A stretch of 64,000 nt of DNA from Eubacterium sp. (GTDB taxonomy: Bacteria > Bacillota > Clostridia > Lachnospirales > Lachnospiraceae): assembly GCA_017480495.1 (NCBI GenBank), contig JAFVAQ010000036.1, forward strand, positions 81,840 to 145,839. Direction: 5' to 3'. The position numbers and the translations under genes are program-made. The notes beneath the pieces were generated by a model that was not told where the DNA came from, did not search any database, and saw only the letters and a list, made by a program, of their open reading frames with translations. Positions 35,866 through 46,575 of the stretch are shown piece by piece; positions within the stretch are counted from its first letter, which is position 1, and every line of letters starts with the position of its first letter.

Positions 35866-36426
35866 CTATGTATTTAGTATTCCATCGACCAGAATCTCGA
35901 CTACCTCATCAAGCCCCTCTTGATATGAGATTCTATTCTCGATAAGTATGTCTCTCATGAAAAATTGTTCCAGAGATGCTTCCAGCATCATCTTGAGAAT
36001 AGGAATCTTGATTGGTCTAATTACGCCCTCTTCTATCCCCTGCTCTATTAATGCTATGGTGTTCTCCCAACCATTCTCTAGTCTATGCTCAACTTGCTGA
36101 TATACTGATGGATACTTGTCCTTCAGTACATATAGCTGTCGCAAATCCAGTTCACGGTAGCTGACAGGCATAACACCCAGAATCTTACGTATCTTCTCAA
36201 CCGTAGACAGACTGTCATCATCAAGTACTCTCTGCTCCGCTTCCTTGATTCCATCAAACAGATAATCAACCAGTGCGAGAAACATCTCTTCCTTGGTTCT
36301 AAAAACCGTATATATAGTTTTCTTACTGATTCCAAGGGAGTGTGCCACATCATCCATTGTGAACTTAAGTCCCTTGTAATTGAATACCTGAAGAGTCCCC
36401 TCAAGTAGCTGTTGTCGTAATTCCAT
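35866..36426 (-). CDS. TetR-family regulator of the galactoside operon
   Basis: A 186-residue repressor. I choose ATG 36426 (MELRQQLLEGTL); the open frame continues to a TTG at 36513 but that lies in the promoter. The helix-turn-helix is FTMDDVAHSLGISKKTIYTVF (about 22-42), followed by KEEMFLALVDYLFDG as helix 4. The C-terminal ligand domain has no recognisable ligand signature. The gene is first of the array TetR-GH2-GPH-GH36 and its promoter is flanked by two matching 28-bp dyads, so autorepression is expected. Confidence 0.9.
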   Translation of the reverse strand: MELRQQLLEGTLQVFNYKGLKFTMDDVAHSLGISKKTIYTVFRTKEEMFLALVDYLFDGIKEAEQRVLDDDSLSTVEKIRKILGVMPVSYRELDLRQLYVLKDKYPSVYQQVEHRLENGWENTIALIEQGIEEGVIRPIKIPILKMMLEASLEQFFMRDILIENRISYQEGLDEVVEILVDGILNT

Positions 36427-36464
36427 AATATATACCCTAAAATCAGAAAAACTTTGGTGGTTTT

Positions 36465-36492
36465 GGAAACTATTTTGATATTTTCCGTTTCC
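36465..36492. promoter_or_regulatory. Operator copy A at the TetR promoter
   Basis: GGAAAC - 16 bp - GTTTCC, a perfect 6-bp dyad that starts 3 bp past the -10 and so covers the transcription start. The spacer begins TATTTTGATA. Confidence 0.7.
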
Positions 36493-36495
36493 TTG

Positions 36496-36524
36496 ATTGT
36501 AACATATGTACAAGTATTTGTAAA
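36496..36524 (-). promoter_or_regulatory. Promoter of the TetR-galactoside operon
   Basis: TTTACA (36524-36519), 17-bp spacer, TACAAT (36501-36496) on the minus strand. It lies exactly between operator copies A and B. Confidence 0.7.
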
Positions 36525-36551
36525 GAAACTATTTTTATTTATTCAGTTTCC
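36524..36551. promoter_or_regulatory. Operator copy B at the TetR promoter
   Basis: AGAAAC - 16 bp - GTTTCC, the same spacing as copy A with a closely similar spacer (starting TATTTTTATT). It touches the -35 box. Start-to-start distance of the copies is 59 bp. Confidence 0.68.
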
Positions 36552-36584
36552 TATTATAGAACCAACTGCCTGGAATTCTCTTAA

Positions 36585-36612
36585 ATAAAAATGCCACGGG
36601 CCGAGACCCGTG
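36585..36612 (-). terminator. Terminator after the zinc-ribbon gene
   Basis: CACGGG - 6 nt - CCCGTG (36595-36612), followed on the minus strand by ATTTTTATTT. It separates the small zinc-ribbon gene from the TetR promoter. Confidence 0.72.
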
Positions 36613-36617
36613 ACACT

Positions 36618-36764
36618 CTATTTCTTAGCTTTAATTTTTGATTCCTTGCCACAGTTTAGACATACATAAACCATGACACCCATCTTACCTGCCAGGCCAC
36701 CTGCCTGTTTTACAGGTTCTATTCTATTAGATCCACATTTTGGACATTTAATCAGTGCTGCCAT
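36618..36764 (-). CDS. Small zinc-ribbon protein, 48 residues
   Basis: The frame encodes MAALIKCPKCGSNRIEPV, a Gly/Val-rich middle, then YVCLNCGKESKIKAKK. Two CxxC pairs (7-10 and 35-38) form a zinc ribbon. AGGAAGG lies 9 nt before ATG 36764; an in-frame ATG at 36770 is too close to that site. Terminator directly after. Function unknown; such ribbons often bind nucleic acid or ribosomes. Confidence 0.8.
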   Translation of the reverse strand: MAALIKCPKCGSNRIEPVKQAGGLAGKMGVMVYVCLNCGKESKIKAKK

Positions 36765-36864
36765 ACGCATCCCCCTTCCTCGTATGAGCTCTACATGATA
36801 TTACTATACATTTAATTCAATTATAACTTCTATAGAGTTCATTCGCAAGGGACAAAATAGAAAA

Positions 36865-36904
36865 TATAAAAAAGAAGAAACTGTGACCACGTATGTAGCC
36901 ACAG
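36865..36904 (-). terminator. Terminator after the CvpA-like fragment
   Basis: A 10-bp stem with two G-U pairs on the minus strand (36904-36895 with 36890-36881, core CTGTGG / TCACAG) and a 4-nt loop, followed by TTTCTTCTTTTTT. The rest of 36765-37050 holds only a small GC hairpin (TGCCC / GGGCA near 36943-36956) and no convincing gene. Confidence 0.75.
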
Positions 36905-37050
36905 CTTTTTCGAATATCACATATTTCCCCCATATACATAAGTGCCCTAAGGGGCATATTGGGATTAACCTAATGACATTGGTCTTGGGGACCTTCCTTT
37001 CTATAGTCTGCATAACATTATATCGGTTAAATCTCTGACATACAATGAAG

Positions 37051-37530
37051 TTAATTTCCAGCCATTCCTGCTAAGCTGCTACAATATTCCTTCTCATCTC
37101 TCTCAAGGAGCACTCTGCTTGCCATCATAAATACAGCAATATATGTTATTACGATAATGATTCGGCTGGCACAGTACTTGCCTACATAATCATAGAAGTT
37201 ATCAGCCTCAATTTTGTCCATATTGACTTCCTTCATATTTAGTACAATTACGTCTGTCACAACCTGAGGCAATCCTGCATTCCTAATGAAGTTGACCTCA
37301 TCACTTACATTCGGATCATAGGTATAAATCTTATCCATAAGCTGGGTAAGTAATGCCTCATCATCTCCTACCTCTTCACCGGTTGCTACCATATAATCTC
37401 GTCTTGCCTTCTCCTCTATATCTCGCTCAACCAGATAGCTTATTCCCTTCTGCAATAACCCATAGTCGAAATTATTTACCAGGAATGTACTTATCTTTGG
37501 AGCAACCAGGTGACAACAAATGAGCAACAA
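37051..37530 (-). pseudogene. CvpA-like membrane protein gene fragment, truncated at both ends
   Basis: The open frame gives about 159 residues: a hydrophobic start, APKISTFLVNNFDYGLLQKG, a charged region, GLPQVVTDVIVLNM, then NFYDYVGKYCASRIIIVITYIAVFMMASRVLL and a quick stop. This follows the order of CvpA-family proteins from the second helix to the third, but the first helix and the C-terminal helix pair are missing. No ATG or ribosome-binding site lies at the front; the frame runs back through the V-ATPase terminator to the ntpD stop. I read it as a remnant. Confidence 0.55.
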
Positions 37531-37560
37531 AAAAACTTCTGACCGAAGCCAGAAGTTTTT
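37526..37560 (-). terminator. Terminator of the V-ATPase operon
   Basis: An 11-bp perfect stem (AAAAACTTCTG 37531-37541 with CAGAAGTTTTT 37550-37560) and an 8-nt loop. It is 4 bp after the ntpD stop and is followed by TTTTTTTGTTG on the minus strand. Confidence 0.9.
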
Positions 37561-37563
37561 AAT

Positions 37564-38220
37564 CTACTTATCCTTATAATGATGTGCCTCTTCAAGCATC
37601 ATCGACTTAACCTTCATTAGACGCACCTGTGTACTACGCTCATTCTCATCTAACTTCATGGTTATATACTTTATACTCTCCTGCGTCTCAGGAATGATTA
37701 CATGCTCCAGAGCATTAACACGTCGTCTGGTCTTCTCTATCTCAGCAGCCATAAGCTGGCAGGACTTCTCAACCTCTGCAAGCTTCAGCATGTCTGGGAA
37801 GACAGCCGCAAGTGAATCAACAGCTCCGTCCAGATCACCAGAAGTAAATGCAAAACCATATGAGTATATATCATTCTCATCCGGAGTTCTGGTCTTGAAA
37901 TCAAATACAGGAATATCAACACTCATAACATTTTTCTTATCCTGAACAAGAGATACTTCCTGCTTAGGTGCCATAAGCGCTGTTCTCAGAGTCTGTTCAG
38001 ACATTCCTGCTTTTGCAAGGACGAAGTTCTTGTTGGCAGCGTCTATACCCTTCTCAACCTTTTCACGAAGTTCCATGTTGACCTTAACGAGATCGAGAAA
38101 CTCGCGCATCAGTTCGTCGCGCTTATCCTTCAGGAGGCGATGACCCTTGACGGCAGTATTAAGTTTTTTCTTTAGCCTGGTTAATTCCATTCGTGTTGGA
38201 ATTACAGTTTGTGTTGCCAT
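37564..38220 (-). CDS. ntpD: V-type ATPase subunit D (central stalk)
   Basis: A 218-residue coiled-coil rotor shaft subunit. The start is ATG 38220 (MATQTVIPTRMELTRLKKKL) with AAGGA upstream; an in-frame upstream ATG (38274) falls inside the palindromic element. Two long helices (about 10-75 and 150-210) frame the globular middle, with RTRRRVNALEHVIIPE-like sequence (RRRVNALEHVIIP) as the family signature. Last gene of the operon, 235 bp after ntpB because of the inserted palindrome. Confidence 0.93.
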   Translation of the reverse strand: MATQTVIPTRMELTRLKKKLNTAVKGHRLLKDKRDELMREFLDLVKVNMELREKVEKGIDAANKNFVLAKAGMSEQTLRTALMAPKQEVSLVQDKKNVMSVDIPVFDFKTRTPDENDIYSYGFAFTSGDLDGAVDSLAAVFPDMLKLAEVEKSCQLMAAEIEKTRRRVNALEHVIIPETQESIKYITMKLDENERSTQVRLMKVKSMMLEEAHHYKDK

Positions 38221-38240
38221 AGTTTTTTCCTTATTGTTGT

Positions 38241-38428
38241 ATTCTCCACGGTGAGATACCAAGTGACCAAGCACATGTTCTCGAGTGGACGCTTTCGCTC
38301 CCGTTCGGGCACCCCTAGGCTCACTAAGCTCTCACTGCGCTCCGCTTGTGAATCGCTAAGTGAACAGGCCCGAAAGGGCCACGAGAACATATGCTTGGTC
38401 ACTTATAGTATCTCACTCGCGGGGAGAA
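38241..38428. repeat. Large palindromic repeat element inside the V-ATPase operon
   Basis: About 188 bp of nested inverted repeat. Outer arms GTGAGATAC / GTATCTCAC (38251-38259, 38408-38416), then AAGTGACCAAGCA / TGCTTGGTCACTT (38261-38273, 38392-38404) and ATGTTCTCG / CGAGAACAT (38275-38283, 38382-38390). TTCTCC / GGAGAA lie further out. The centre is GC-rich with its own hairpins (GGCCC-GAAA-GGGCC). No open frame. It looks like a non-autonomous mobile or REP-type element. It could fold in the message between ntpB and ntpD. Confidence 0.7.
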
Positions 38429-38455
38429 ATATTAATATGTAACAATTAATAGTTT

Positions 38456-39820
38456 TTAATAATATTGGTCGAGGAACTTGTCATTAATACGTTTCAGTTC
38501 GGAACGAGGAAGTATACGAAGAAGTTCCCATCCGATATCAAGAGTTTCCTGAATGTCTCGATCAGCCTGGTAACCCTGGGATACATACTTCTTCTCGAAT
38601 TCTTCAGCGAATTTAGCGTAGAGAAGGTCGATGTCTGTGAGGGCTGCCTCACCGAGGATTACCATGAGTTCCTTAGCTTCTTTACCACGTGCGTAAGCTG
38701 AGAACAGCTGGTTCATTGTTGCAGCATGGTCAGCTCTTGTCTTACCTTCGCCGATACCTTTATCCTTCAGACGTGAAAGTGAAGGGAGTACGTCGATAGG
38801 TGGTGTGATACCCTTTCTGTAAAGCTCACGGGAAAGGATAATCTGTCCCTCTGTGATATATCCTGTAAGGTCAGGGATAGGATGTGTCTTATCATCCTCT
38901 GGCATAGTAAGAATAGGAATCATTGTTATAGAACCATTCTTACCACGCTGACGTCCTGCTCTTTCATACATAGTTGCAAGGTCAGTGTACATGTATCCAG
39001 GATATCCACGACGTCCAGGAACCTCTTTACGAGCAGCACTAATCTCACGAAGTGCATCTGCGTAGTTTGTAATATCTGTCATTATAACAAGGACATGCAT
39101 ACCCTTTTCGAATGCCAGATACTCAGCTGCAGTAAGAGCCATACGAGGTGTAGATATACGCTCTACGGCAGGGTCATTTGCGAGGTTTCTGAAGAGAACT
39201 GTTCTATCGATAGCTCCACTCTCACGGAAGGACTCTTCGAAGAAGTGAGCTTCCTCAAATGTAATACCCATAGCTGCAAATACTACGGCGAATTCATCAT
39301 CTGTTCCCTTAACCTTTGCCTGACGTGCTATCTGAGCAGCCAACTGTGCATGTGGAAGACCTGAAGCTGAGAATATAGGAAGCTTCTGTCCACGCACTAG
39401 TGTGTTCAGACCATCGATAGCGGATACACCTGTCTCGATAAACTCTTCTGGATATGCTCTAGCAGCAGGGTTCATAGGAAGACCATTTATATCCATTCTT
39501 GCCTCAGGAAGAATCTCAGGGCCTCCATCAACTGTACGTCCAAGTCCATCGAATACTCGACCAAGCATGTCGCCTGACACACCAAGCTCAAGTGAACGAC
39601 CGAGGAACTTAACCTTACTACTCTCAAGGTTGATACCTGTTGCACTATCGAAGAGCTGAACTAATGCATTGCTGCCATCTATTTCAAGAACCTTACAACG
39701 ACGCTTCTCGCCAGTTGCAAGTTCTATCTCACCCAGCTCGTCATACTTTACATTTTCTACATCCTTTACCAGCATAAGTGGGCCGGCAACTTCTTGTATA
39801 GTACGATACTCTTTTGGCAT
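38456..39820 (-). CDS. ntpB: V-type ATPase subunit B
   Basis: A 454-residue regulatory, non-catalytic subunit of the V1 head. It shows [14 protein letters not shown] at the start, [47 protein letters not shown], and [22 protein letters not shown]-loop is absent, as normal for B subunits. Its ATG overlaps the last base of the ntpA stop region (39820 shared), so the two are coupled. Confidence 0.96.
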   Translation of the reverse strand: MPKEYRTIQEVAGPLMLVKDVENVKYDELGEIELATGEKRRCKVLEIDGSNALVQLFDSATGINLESSKVKFLGRSLELGVSGDMLGRVFDGLGRTVDGGPEILPEARMDINGLPMNPAARAYPEEFIETGVSAIDGLNTLVRGQKLPIFSASGLPHAQLAAQIARQAKVKGTDDEFAVVFAAMGITFEEAHFFEESFRESGAIDRTVLFRNLANDPAVERISTPRMALTAAEYLAFEKGMHVLVIMTDITNYADALREISAARKEVPGRRGYPGYMYTDLATMYERAGRQRGKNGSITMIPILTMPEDDKTHPIPDLTGYITEGQIILSRELYRKGITPPIDVLPSLSRLKDKGIGEGKTRADHAATMNQLFSAYARGKEAKELMVILGEAALTDIDLLYAKFAEEFEKKYVSQGYQADRDIQETLDIGWELLRILPRSELKRINDKFLDQYY

Positions 39821-41592
39821 TAGTCTTCCTCCTTTCCGATAAGTCCGGATACTTCTCTGATAAGTGCATCATGAACTTCCTTGTATCTTTCTTCTATCTT
39901 ATCTTCTACTGTATATTTGTAACGACCGATGTCCTCACGTACTTCCATCGCTACGATATCATTTATATTTGCACCTTCTTTAAGGGCCTTTGAGCTCTCC
40001 TCATAGAAGAGGTAAACCAGCTTCTGCATATAGAACTGCTTCTGCATAGATGTATATGTATCGATCTCATCGAAGGAGTTCTGATGTAGGAAGTCCTCAC
40101 GAATAGAACGAGCAGCTTCCATCTTCAGTCTATCCTGTGGTGACAGCGCATCCATACCTACCATCTTAACGATTTCGTTCAGAGATGCTTCTTCCTGAAG
40201 AAGTCCCATCAGTTCCTGTCTAAGCTTCATCCAATCTTCATCGACATTTTTATCGAACCAGCCTTTGATCTCATCGAGATATAGGCTATAGCTGTTCAGC
40301 CAGTTAATAGCTGGGAAATGTCTCTGATATGCAAGCTGTGCATCCAGTGACCAGAACACCTTAACTATACGAAGTGTAGCCTGTGATACTGGCTCAGAGA
40401 TATCACCACCTGGAGGAGATACGGCTCCGATAGCTGAAAGCGCTCCTTCTCTTCCATCACTACCAAGACATACAACGTGTCCAGCTCTCTCATAGAACTG
40501 AGCAAGACGGGATGCAAGGTATGCAGGATAACCTTCCTCACCTGGCATTTCCTCAAGACGTCCTGACATCTCACGAAGAGCCTCTGCCCATCTTGAAGTT
40601 GAGTCTGCCATAAGGGCTACTGAATAACCCATATCACGGAAGTACTCTGCAAGAGTGATACCTGTATAGATAGATGCCTCACGGGCAGCAACCGGCATAT
40701 CTGATGTATTTGCGATCAGGATGGTTCTCTTCATAAGTGACTCACCTGTACGAGGATCCTTAAGTTCTGGGAACTCGTTCAGAACGTCGGTCATCTCATT
40801 TCCACGCTCTCCACATCCGATATATACTACTATCTCAGCATCTGCCCATTTAGCAAGCTGATGCTGGATAACTGTCTTACCTGAACCAAATGGTCCAGGA
40901 ACTGCAGCAACACCACCCTTAGCTATAGGGAAGAATGTATCTACAACTCTCTGTCCTGTAATCAGCGGCTGACGAGGTGGAAGCTTCTTCTGATATGGAC
41001 GGCCCTTACGAACTGGCCATTTCTGCATCATCATTACATCCTTATCGCCATCTTTTGTTTCAACTACAGCTACTGTTTCAGTTACTGTGAAGGATCCACT
41101 GTTTATAGACTTGATAGTTCCTTCAACTCCATAAGGAATCATAATCTTTTGAGTAACTACCTCTGTCTCCTGAACTGTACCGATGATATCACCCGCCTGA
41201 ACCTTATCGCCAACCTTTGCAGTTGCTACAAAGTCCCATTTCTTTTCTCTATCCAGAGAAGGAACTTCAACTCCTCGCTCCAGCAGATTTCCACCGGTAA
41301 CCTCCATAATCTTTGTAAGAGGTCTCTGGATACCATCATAGATAGAACCCATAAGTCCAGGTCCAAGTTCAACTGATAGAGGAACTTCTGTTGATTCAAC
41401 AGGCTCGCCAGGTCCAAGACCAGCGGTTTCCTCATATACCTGGATTGATGCCTCATCACCGTGCATCTCTATTATTTCACCGATAAGTCTCTCGTTACTA
41501 ACACGCACAACGTCGAACATATCTGCATCACGCATGCCTGTGGCAATAACAAGAGGTCCGGCAACCTTCTTAATCTTACCTACTACTCCCAT
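39820..41592 (-). CDS. ntpA: V-type ATPase catalytic subunit A
   Basis: A 590-residue catalytic subunit. The P-loop is [14 protein letters not shown] (about 235-242), with the A-type non-homologous insert before it (about 115-190), [12 protein letters not shown], and [18 protein letters not shown]. Length fits archaeal/bacterial A subunits. It forms the A3B3 head with ntpB. Confidence 0.97.
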   Translation of the reverse strand: MGVVGKIKKVAGPLVIATGMRDADMFDVVRVSNERLIGEIIEMHGDEASIQVYEETAGLGPGEPVESTEVPLSVELGPGLMGSIYDGIQRPLTKIMEVTGGNLLERGVEVPSLDREKKWDFVATAKVGDKVQAGDIIGTVQETEVVTQKIMIPYGVEGTIKSINSGSFTVTETVAVVETKDGDKDVMMMQKWPVRKGRPYQKKLPPRQPLITGQRVVDTFFPIAKGGVAAVPGPFGSGKTVIQHQLAKWADAEIVVYIGCGERGNEMTDVLNEFPELKDPRTGESLMKRTILIANTSDMPVAAREASIYTGITLAEYFRDMGYSVALMADSTSRWAEALREMSGRLEEMPGEEGYPAYLASRLAQFYERAGHVVCLGSDGREGALSAIGAVSPPGGDISEPVSQATLRIVKVFWSLDAQLAYQRHFPAINWLNSYSLYLDEIKGWFDKNVDEDWMKLRQELMGLLQEEASLNEIVKMVGMDALSPQDRLKMEAARSIREDFLHQNSFDEIDTYTSMQKQFYMQKLVYLFYEESSKALKEGANINDIVAMEVREDIGRYKYTVEDKIEERYKEVHDALIREVSGLIGKEED

Positions 41593-41631
41593 GGAGTGTA
41601 TCTCCTTTCTTCCAAAATGAGTATATTGGGT

Positions 41632-41955
41632 TTATTCGCCGAATAGGATGTCGCTTCCGACTGCCTGTTCTACTGAACGGCGAACAGCCATTATTCCGTC
41701 TCCGGTATTCCCCTTAACACCTGGTATCTGAATGATTGCAGGTGTCATCTCTTCTTTATATTTCTGTATCTGTTTAGCAGTTACAGCAGCAAGTTCTTCT
41801 GTAATATATATGATTCCATATCCGCTGCTTGCCAGATTTTTTAGTGTTTTGACTGCATCTTCTTCGCCATCAACTGGAAATGTACTTAGTCCAAGGGAAG
41901 CAAAACCATAGATGCTATCATAATCGCCTATTACAGCTATTCTATTCTCATCCAT
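41632..41955 (-). CDS. ntpF: V-type ATPase subunit F
   Basis: A 107-residue central-stalk subunit with Rossmann-like fold: RIAVIGDYDSIYGFASLGL, GYGIIYITEELA and IIQIPGVKGNTGDGI. Length and motifs are canonical. It starts 8 nt before the ntpC stop and lies 39 nt before ntpA. Confidence 0.94.
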   Translation of the reverse strand: MDENRIAVIGDYDSIYGFASLGLSTFPVDGEEDAVKTLKNLASSGYGIIYITEELAAVTAKQIQKYKEEMTPAIIQIPGVKGNTGDGIMAVRRSVEQAVGSDILFGE

Positions 41956-42919
41956 ACATTTTCCTTACCCTTTCCGAGATAACGTCCTCACCGAATCCAT
42001 TAGCCTTTGCAGTCATAATGATTCTAGCAGTTCTTATCTCGTTTTGTTTAGCCAAGAAGAATGCAACTATTGGTCCACTGGACTGAATATTTGTCTTCTG
42101 ATTCATAAGTGTACCCATCACATAATCGTCACACCATTTCTCAAAGCTGGAGAAGGAATCCTTAAGTGCTTCAACTGCATCATGGTATCCAACTCTCTCC
42201 AGGAATTCGTAAACAGAATCACGATTAGTTGCAGCTGCCACTGCAAGCTTCTTAGTATCAAGCTTACCAACTGGTGCAAGAGCCTCTTCTATAACGCTGA
42301 GAGGTCTTCTAGTATCAGCGGCTCTGACTGCTATCTTGATATCCGCCATTAGAACCTTTGTCTCTGCATACTCAATAAGGAATCTATCCTTTGTCAGCTT
42401 TGCAGATTCAATTGTCGCATCTAGACAAGCTCTATCTATCATCATATCAAGTCTCTGGCCATCTCTAGTGGTTAACATAAAATCAAGAGCTTCTTCTGCG
42501 ATTTTTCTCATATATTCAGGAAGCTTCTCAAAATCCTTATCTCTTATAATGCTAAGCATCTGATCTTTGCCATACTTGTCATGATCATAGAAGGCCATTC
42601 CATCATCAAGACCAGTACATACTTCCTTAATAGCAGCTTTAAGATTGTGATAGAGTTCCTGTATAAATAGAACATCTATTATCTCGGAATTAACTCCAAG
42701 TGTTCTCAGTAGACGCATCTGTGCTTCTTCTTCAGTCGCAAGTACAGTTTCCATATCGCTTCCAACTGAACCGTCGCCCCATCCCTTCTCAGTTAGGTAT
42801 GATAGAACTTCTTTTTCACTCTTCATTCCTACCATCGATTGAATGTCAGCATCAGTCAGTAAGGTTTTCTCTTTGGCGCGAATACATGCAACTGCATAGA
42901 TATAATCCGCATCTCTCAT
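41948..42919 (-). CDS. ntpC: V-type ATPase subunit C (AC39-like)
   Basis: A 323-residue helical subunit linking the central stalk to the membrane ring. It opens with DADYIYAVACIRAKEKTLLTDADIQSM (ADYIYAVACIRAKEK), contains FEKWCDDYVMG and ends ARIIMTAKANGFGEDVISERVRKMYG (VISERVRKMYG), all typical of V-ATPase C. It follows ntpE by 18 nt. Confidence 0.93.
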   Translation of the reverse strand: MRDADYIYAVACIRAKEKTLLTDADIQSMVGMKSEKEVLSYLTEKGWGDGSVGSDMETVLATEEEAQMRLLRTLGVNSEIIDVLFIQELYHNLKAAIKEVCTGLDDGMAFYDHDKYGKDQMLSIIRDKDFEKLPEYMRKIAEEALDFMLTTRDGQRLDMMIDRACLDATIESAKLTKDRFLIEYAETKVLMADIKIAVRAADTRRPLSVIEEALAPVGKLDTKKLAVAAATNRDSVYEFLERVGYHDAVEALKDSFSSFEKWCDDYVMGTLMNQKTNIQSSGPIVAFFLAKQNEIRTARIIMTAKANGFGEDVISERVRKMYG

Positions 42920-42937
42920 TTACTGTCTACTCCAATC

Positions 42938-43528
42938 TTACCAAAGTAAATTATTTACTATATCTGTCAATTCTTCTTTATTCTCATCAAAAAGTGCATC
43001 GAAAGATGAATTAATCTCGATGTTTCCATATTTAAGAATAAATCCACCATCTATATCTACAGTGTCCTGAGATATATCTATCATGCCACCTTTTTTGGTA
43101 GCTACCTGATTAACCTTTTCACTGAAATCAGAAGGCATTCTATCCAGATCCTTCTTATTCAGAAGAAGAACGCCCTTCTCTGACTGAGCCTGCTTCTCAA
43201 GAAGCTTCAGAAGATTATCAAAATATTCTTCCTTCTAAAGAATGAGAAGCTTCGCCTTAGCCTTAACGATCATGCTGTCTATTATTTCCTGCTTTGTCTC
43301 GAGGAGGATTAGTCTCTCTGCCTGCTCACACTGTGAAACAGTCTTCTTGTTCTCCCCTGCAAGCTTCTTATCTAGTCTATCATTTGCGGCCGCTAAGAAA
43401 CTATCACAGTCCTGACTAGCTTTATCAATCAGTTTATTGGCAGATTCTTCTGCAGCTGATATTATGCCTGCTGATTCCTTATCAGCATCTGCAAGTATCG
43501 CGCTGGTTATTTTCTCTATCCCTGCCAT
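42938..43528 (-). pseudogene. ntpE: V-type ATPase subunit E interrupted by one in-frame amber codon
   Basis: Peripheral-stalk subunit. Codons 1-97 (43528-43238) give the coiled-coil N-terminus MAGIEKITSAILADADKESA to KAKAKLLIL; codon 98 is TAG (43237-43235). The same frame continues KEEYFDNLLKLLEKQAQSEKG...LDRMPSDF...IDGGFILKYGNIEINSSFDAL to the normal C-terminus, total about 196 residues, the usual E length. No frameshift is needed. The rest of the operon is intact, so either the TAG is read through, or the change is recent or a base-call error. An ATG at 43138 could start only the last 66 residues. Confidence 0.85.
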
Positions 43529-43590
43529 GCCTTGTTCCTTTCTTATTATTTATTACAATGTTATTTTAACGTTAATTCGGAAATGCTCTA

Positions 43591-46078
<2,488 letters not shown>

Positions 46079-46100
46079 TACTTTATCCGCCTTTCTATAT

Positions 46101-46409
46101 TTATATTAACTTATCTATAATAGCATCTATAGCTTCGTTTTCTTTTTCCTTAGCTGTCTTACGCATCTTGTCAGCTTCAACATTTGCTGCTTCTCTAGTC
46201 TTCTCGATCTGCTGCTGTCTATCAGCTTCGAGTTCCTCGAGTCTGGACTTCTCATTCTCCTTAGCCTTAGCCTCAGCATCCTTCTTCATCTGCTCAATTT
46301 TAGCTTCTGAATCTTTTCGGATTTTGTCAGCCTCAGCCTTCGCAGCCTGAAGTTTTTCTGCAGCTGTATCTTCCGCTGTTTTAACAGCCTTCATAGCATC
46401 TTCTATCAC
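46101..46409 (-). CDS. ntpH: V-type ATPase peripheral stalk subunit G/H
   Basis: A 102-residue, almost fully coiled-coil protein rich in Lys, Glu and Ala (AEDTAAEKLQAAKAEADKIRKDSEAKIEQ and on to EAIDAIIDKLI). This composition, the length and its place as first gene before ntpI identify the H/G stalk partner of subunit E. Promoter upstream at 46462-46490. Confidence 0.88.
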   Translation of the reverse strand: MIEDAMKAVKTAEDTAAEKLQAAKAEADKIRKDSEAKIEQMKKDAEAKAKENEKSRLEELEADRQQQIEKTREAANVEADKMRKTAKEKENEAIDAIIDKLI

Positions 46410-46461
46410 TGCTACTCTCCTTTAAAATTATTAGTGAATCCATTAAAAACCCACGCTGTCT

Positions 46462-46490
46462 ATTATACTAATTTTAGTGCTTTAAAGCAA
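46462..46490 (-). promoter_or_regulatory. Promoter of the V-ATPase operon
   Basis: TTGCTT (46490-46485), 17-bp spacer, perfect TATAAT (46467-46462) on the minus strand, 53 bp before ntpH. Confidence 0.6.
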
Positions 46491-46508
46491 CCAAACATTA
46501 AAGAATTA

Positions 46509-46537
46509 TTGAAAAAAAATATTCCTTCAAGTATAAT
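46509..46537 (+). promoter_or_regulatory. Promoter of the DUF624-AraC pair
   Basis: TTGAAA (46509-46514), 17-bp spacer, TATAAT (46532-46537). A dyad CCTTCAA (46524-46530) / TTGAAGG (46553-46559) spans the -10 and could be an operator. Confidence 0.68.
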
Positions 46538-46575
46538 ATTTTAAGAATTTTTTTGAAGGTTAAGAGGAAACATAA

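Noticed and set aside
36804-37013. 69-codon minus-strand frame with one hydrophobic stretch
   Set aside because: It runs through a strong terminator hairpin (36881-36904) and has no good RBS or family resemblance.
38221-38274. N-terminal extension of subunit D to ATG 38274
   Set aside because: The extra residues come from the palindromic element; ATG 38220 has an RBS and gives the normal length.
38882-39364. 160-codon plus-strand frame
   Set aside because: Antisense shadow of ntpB, which is fully supported by motifs.
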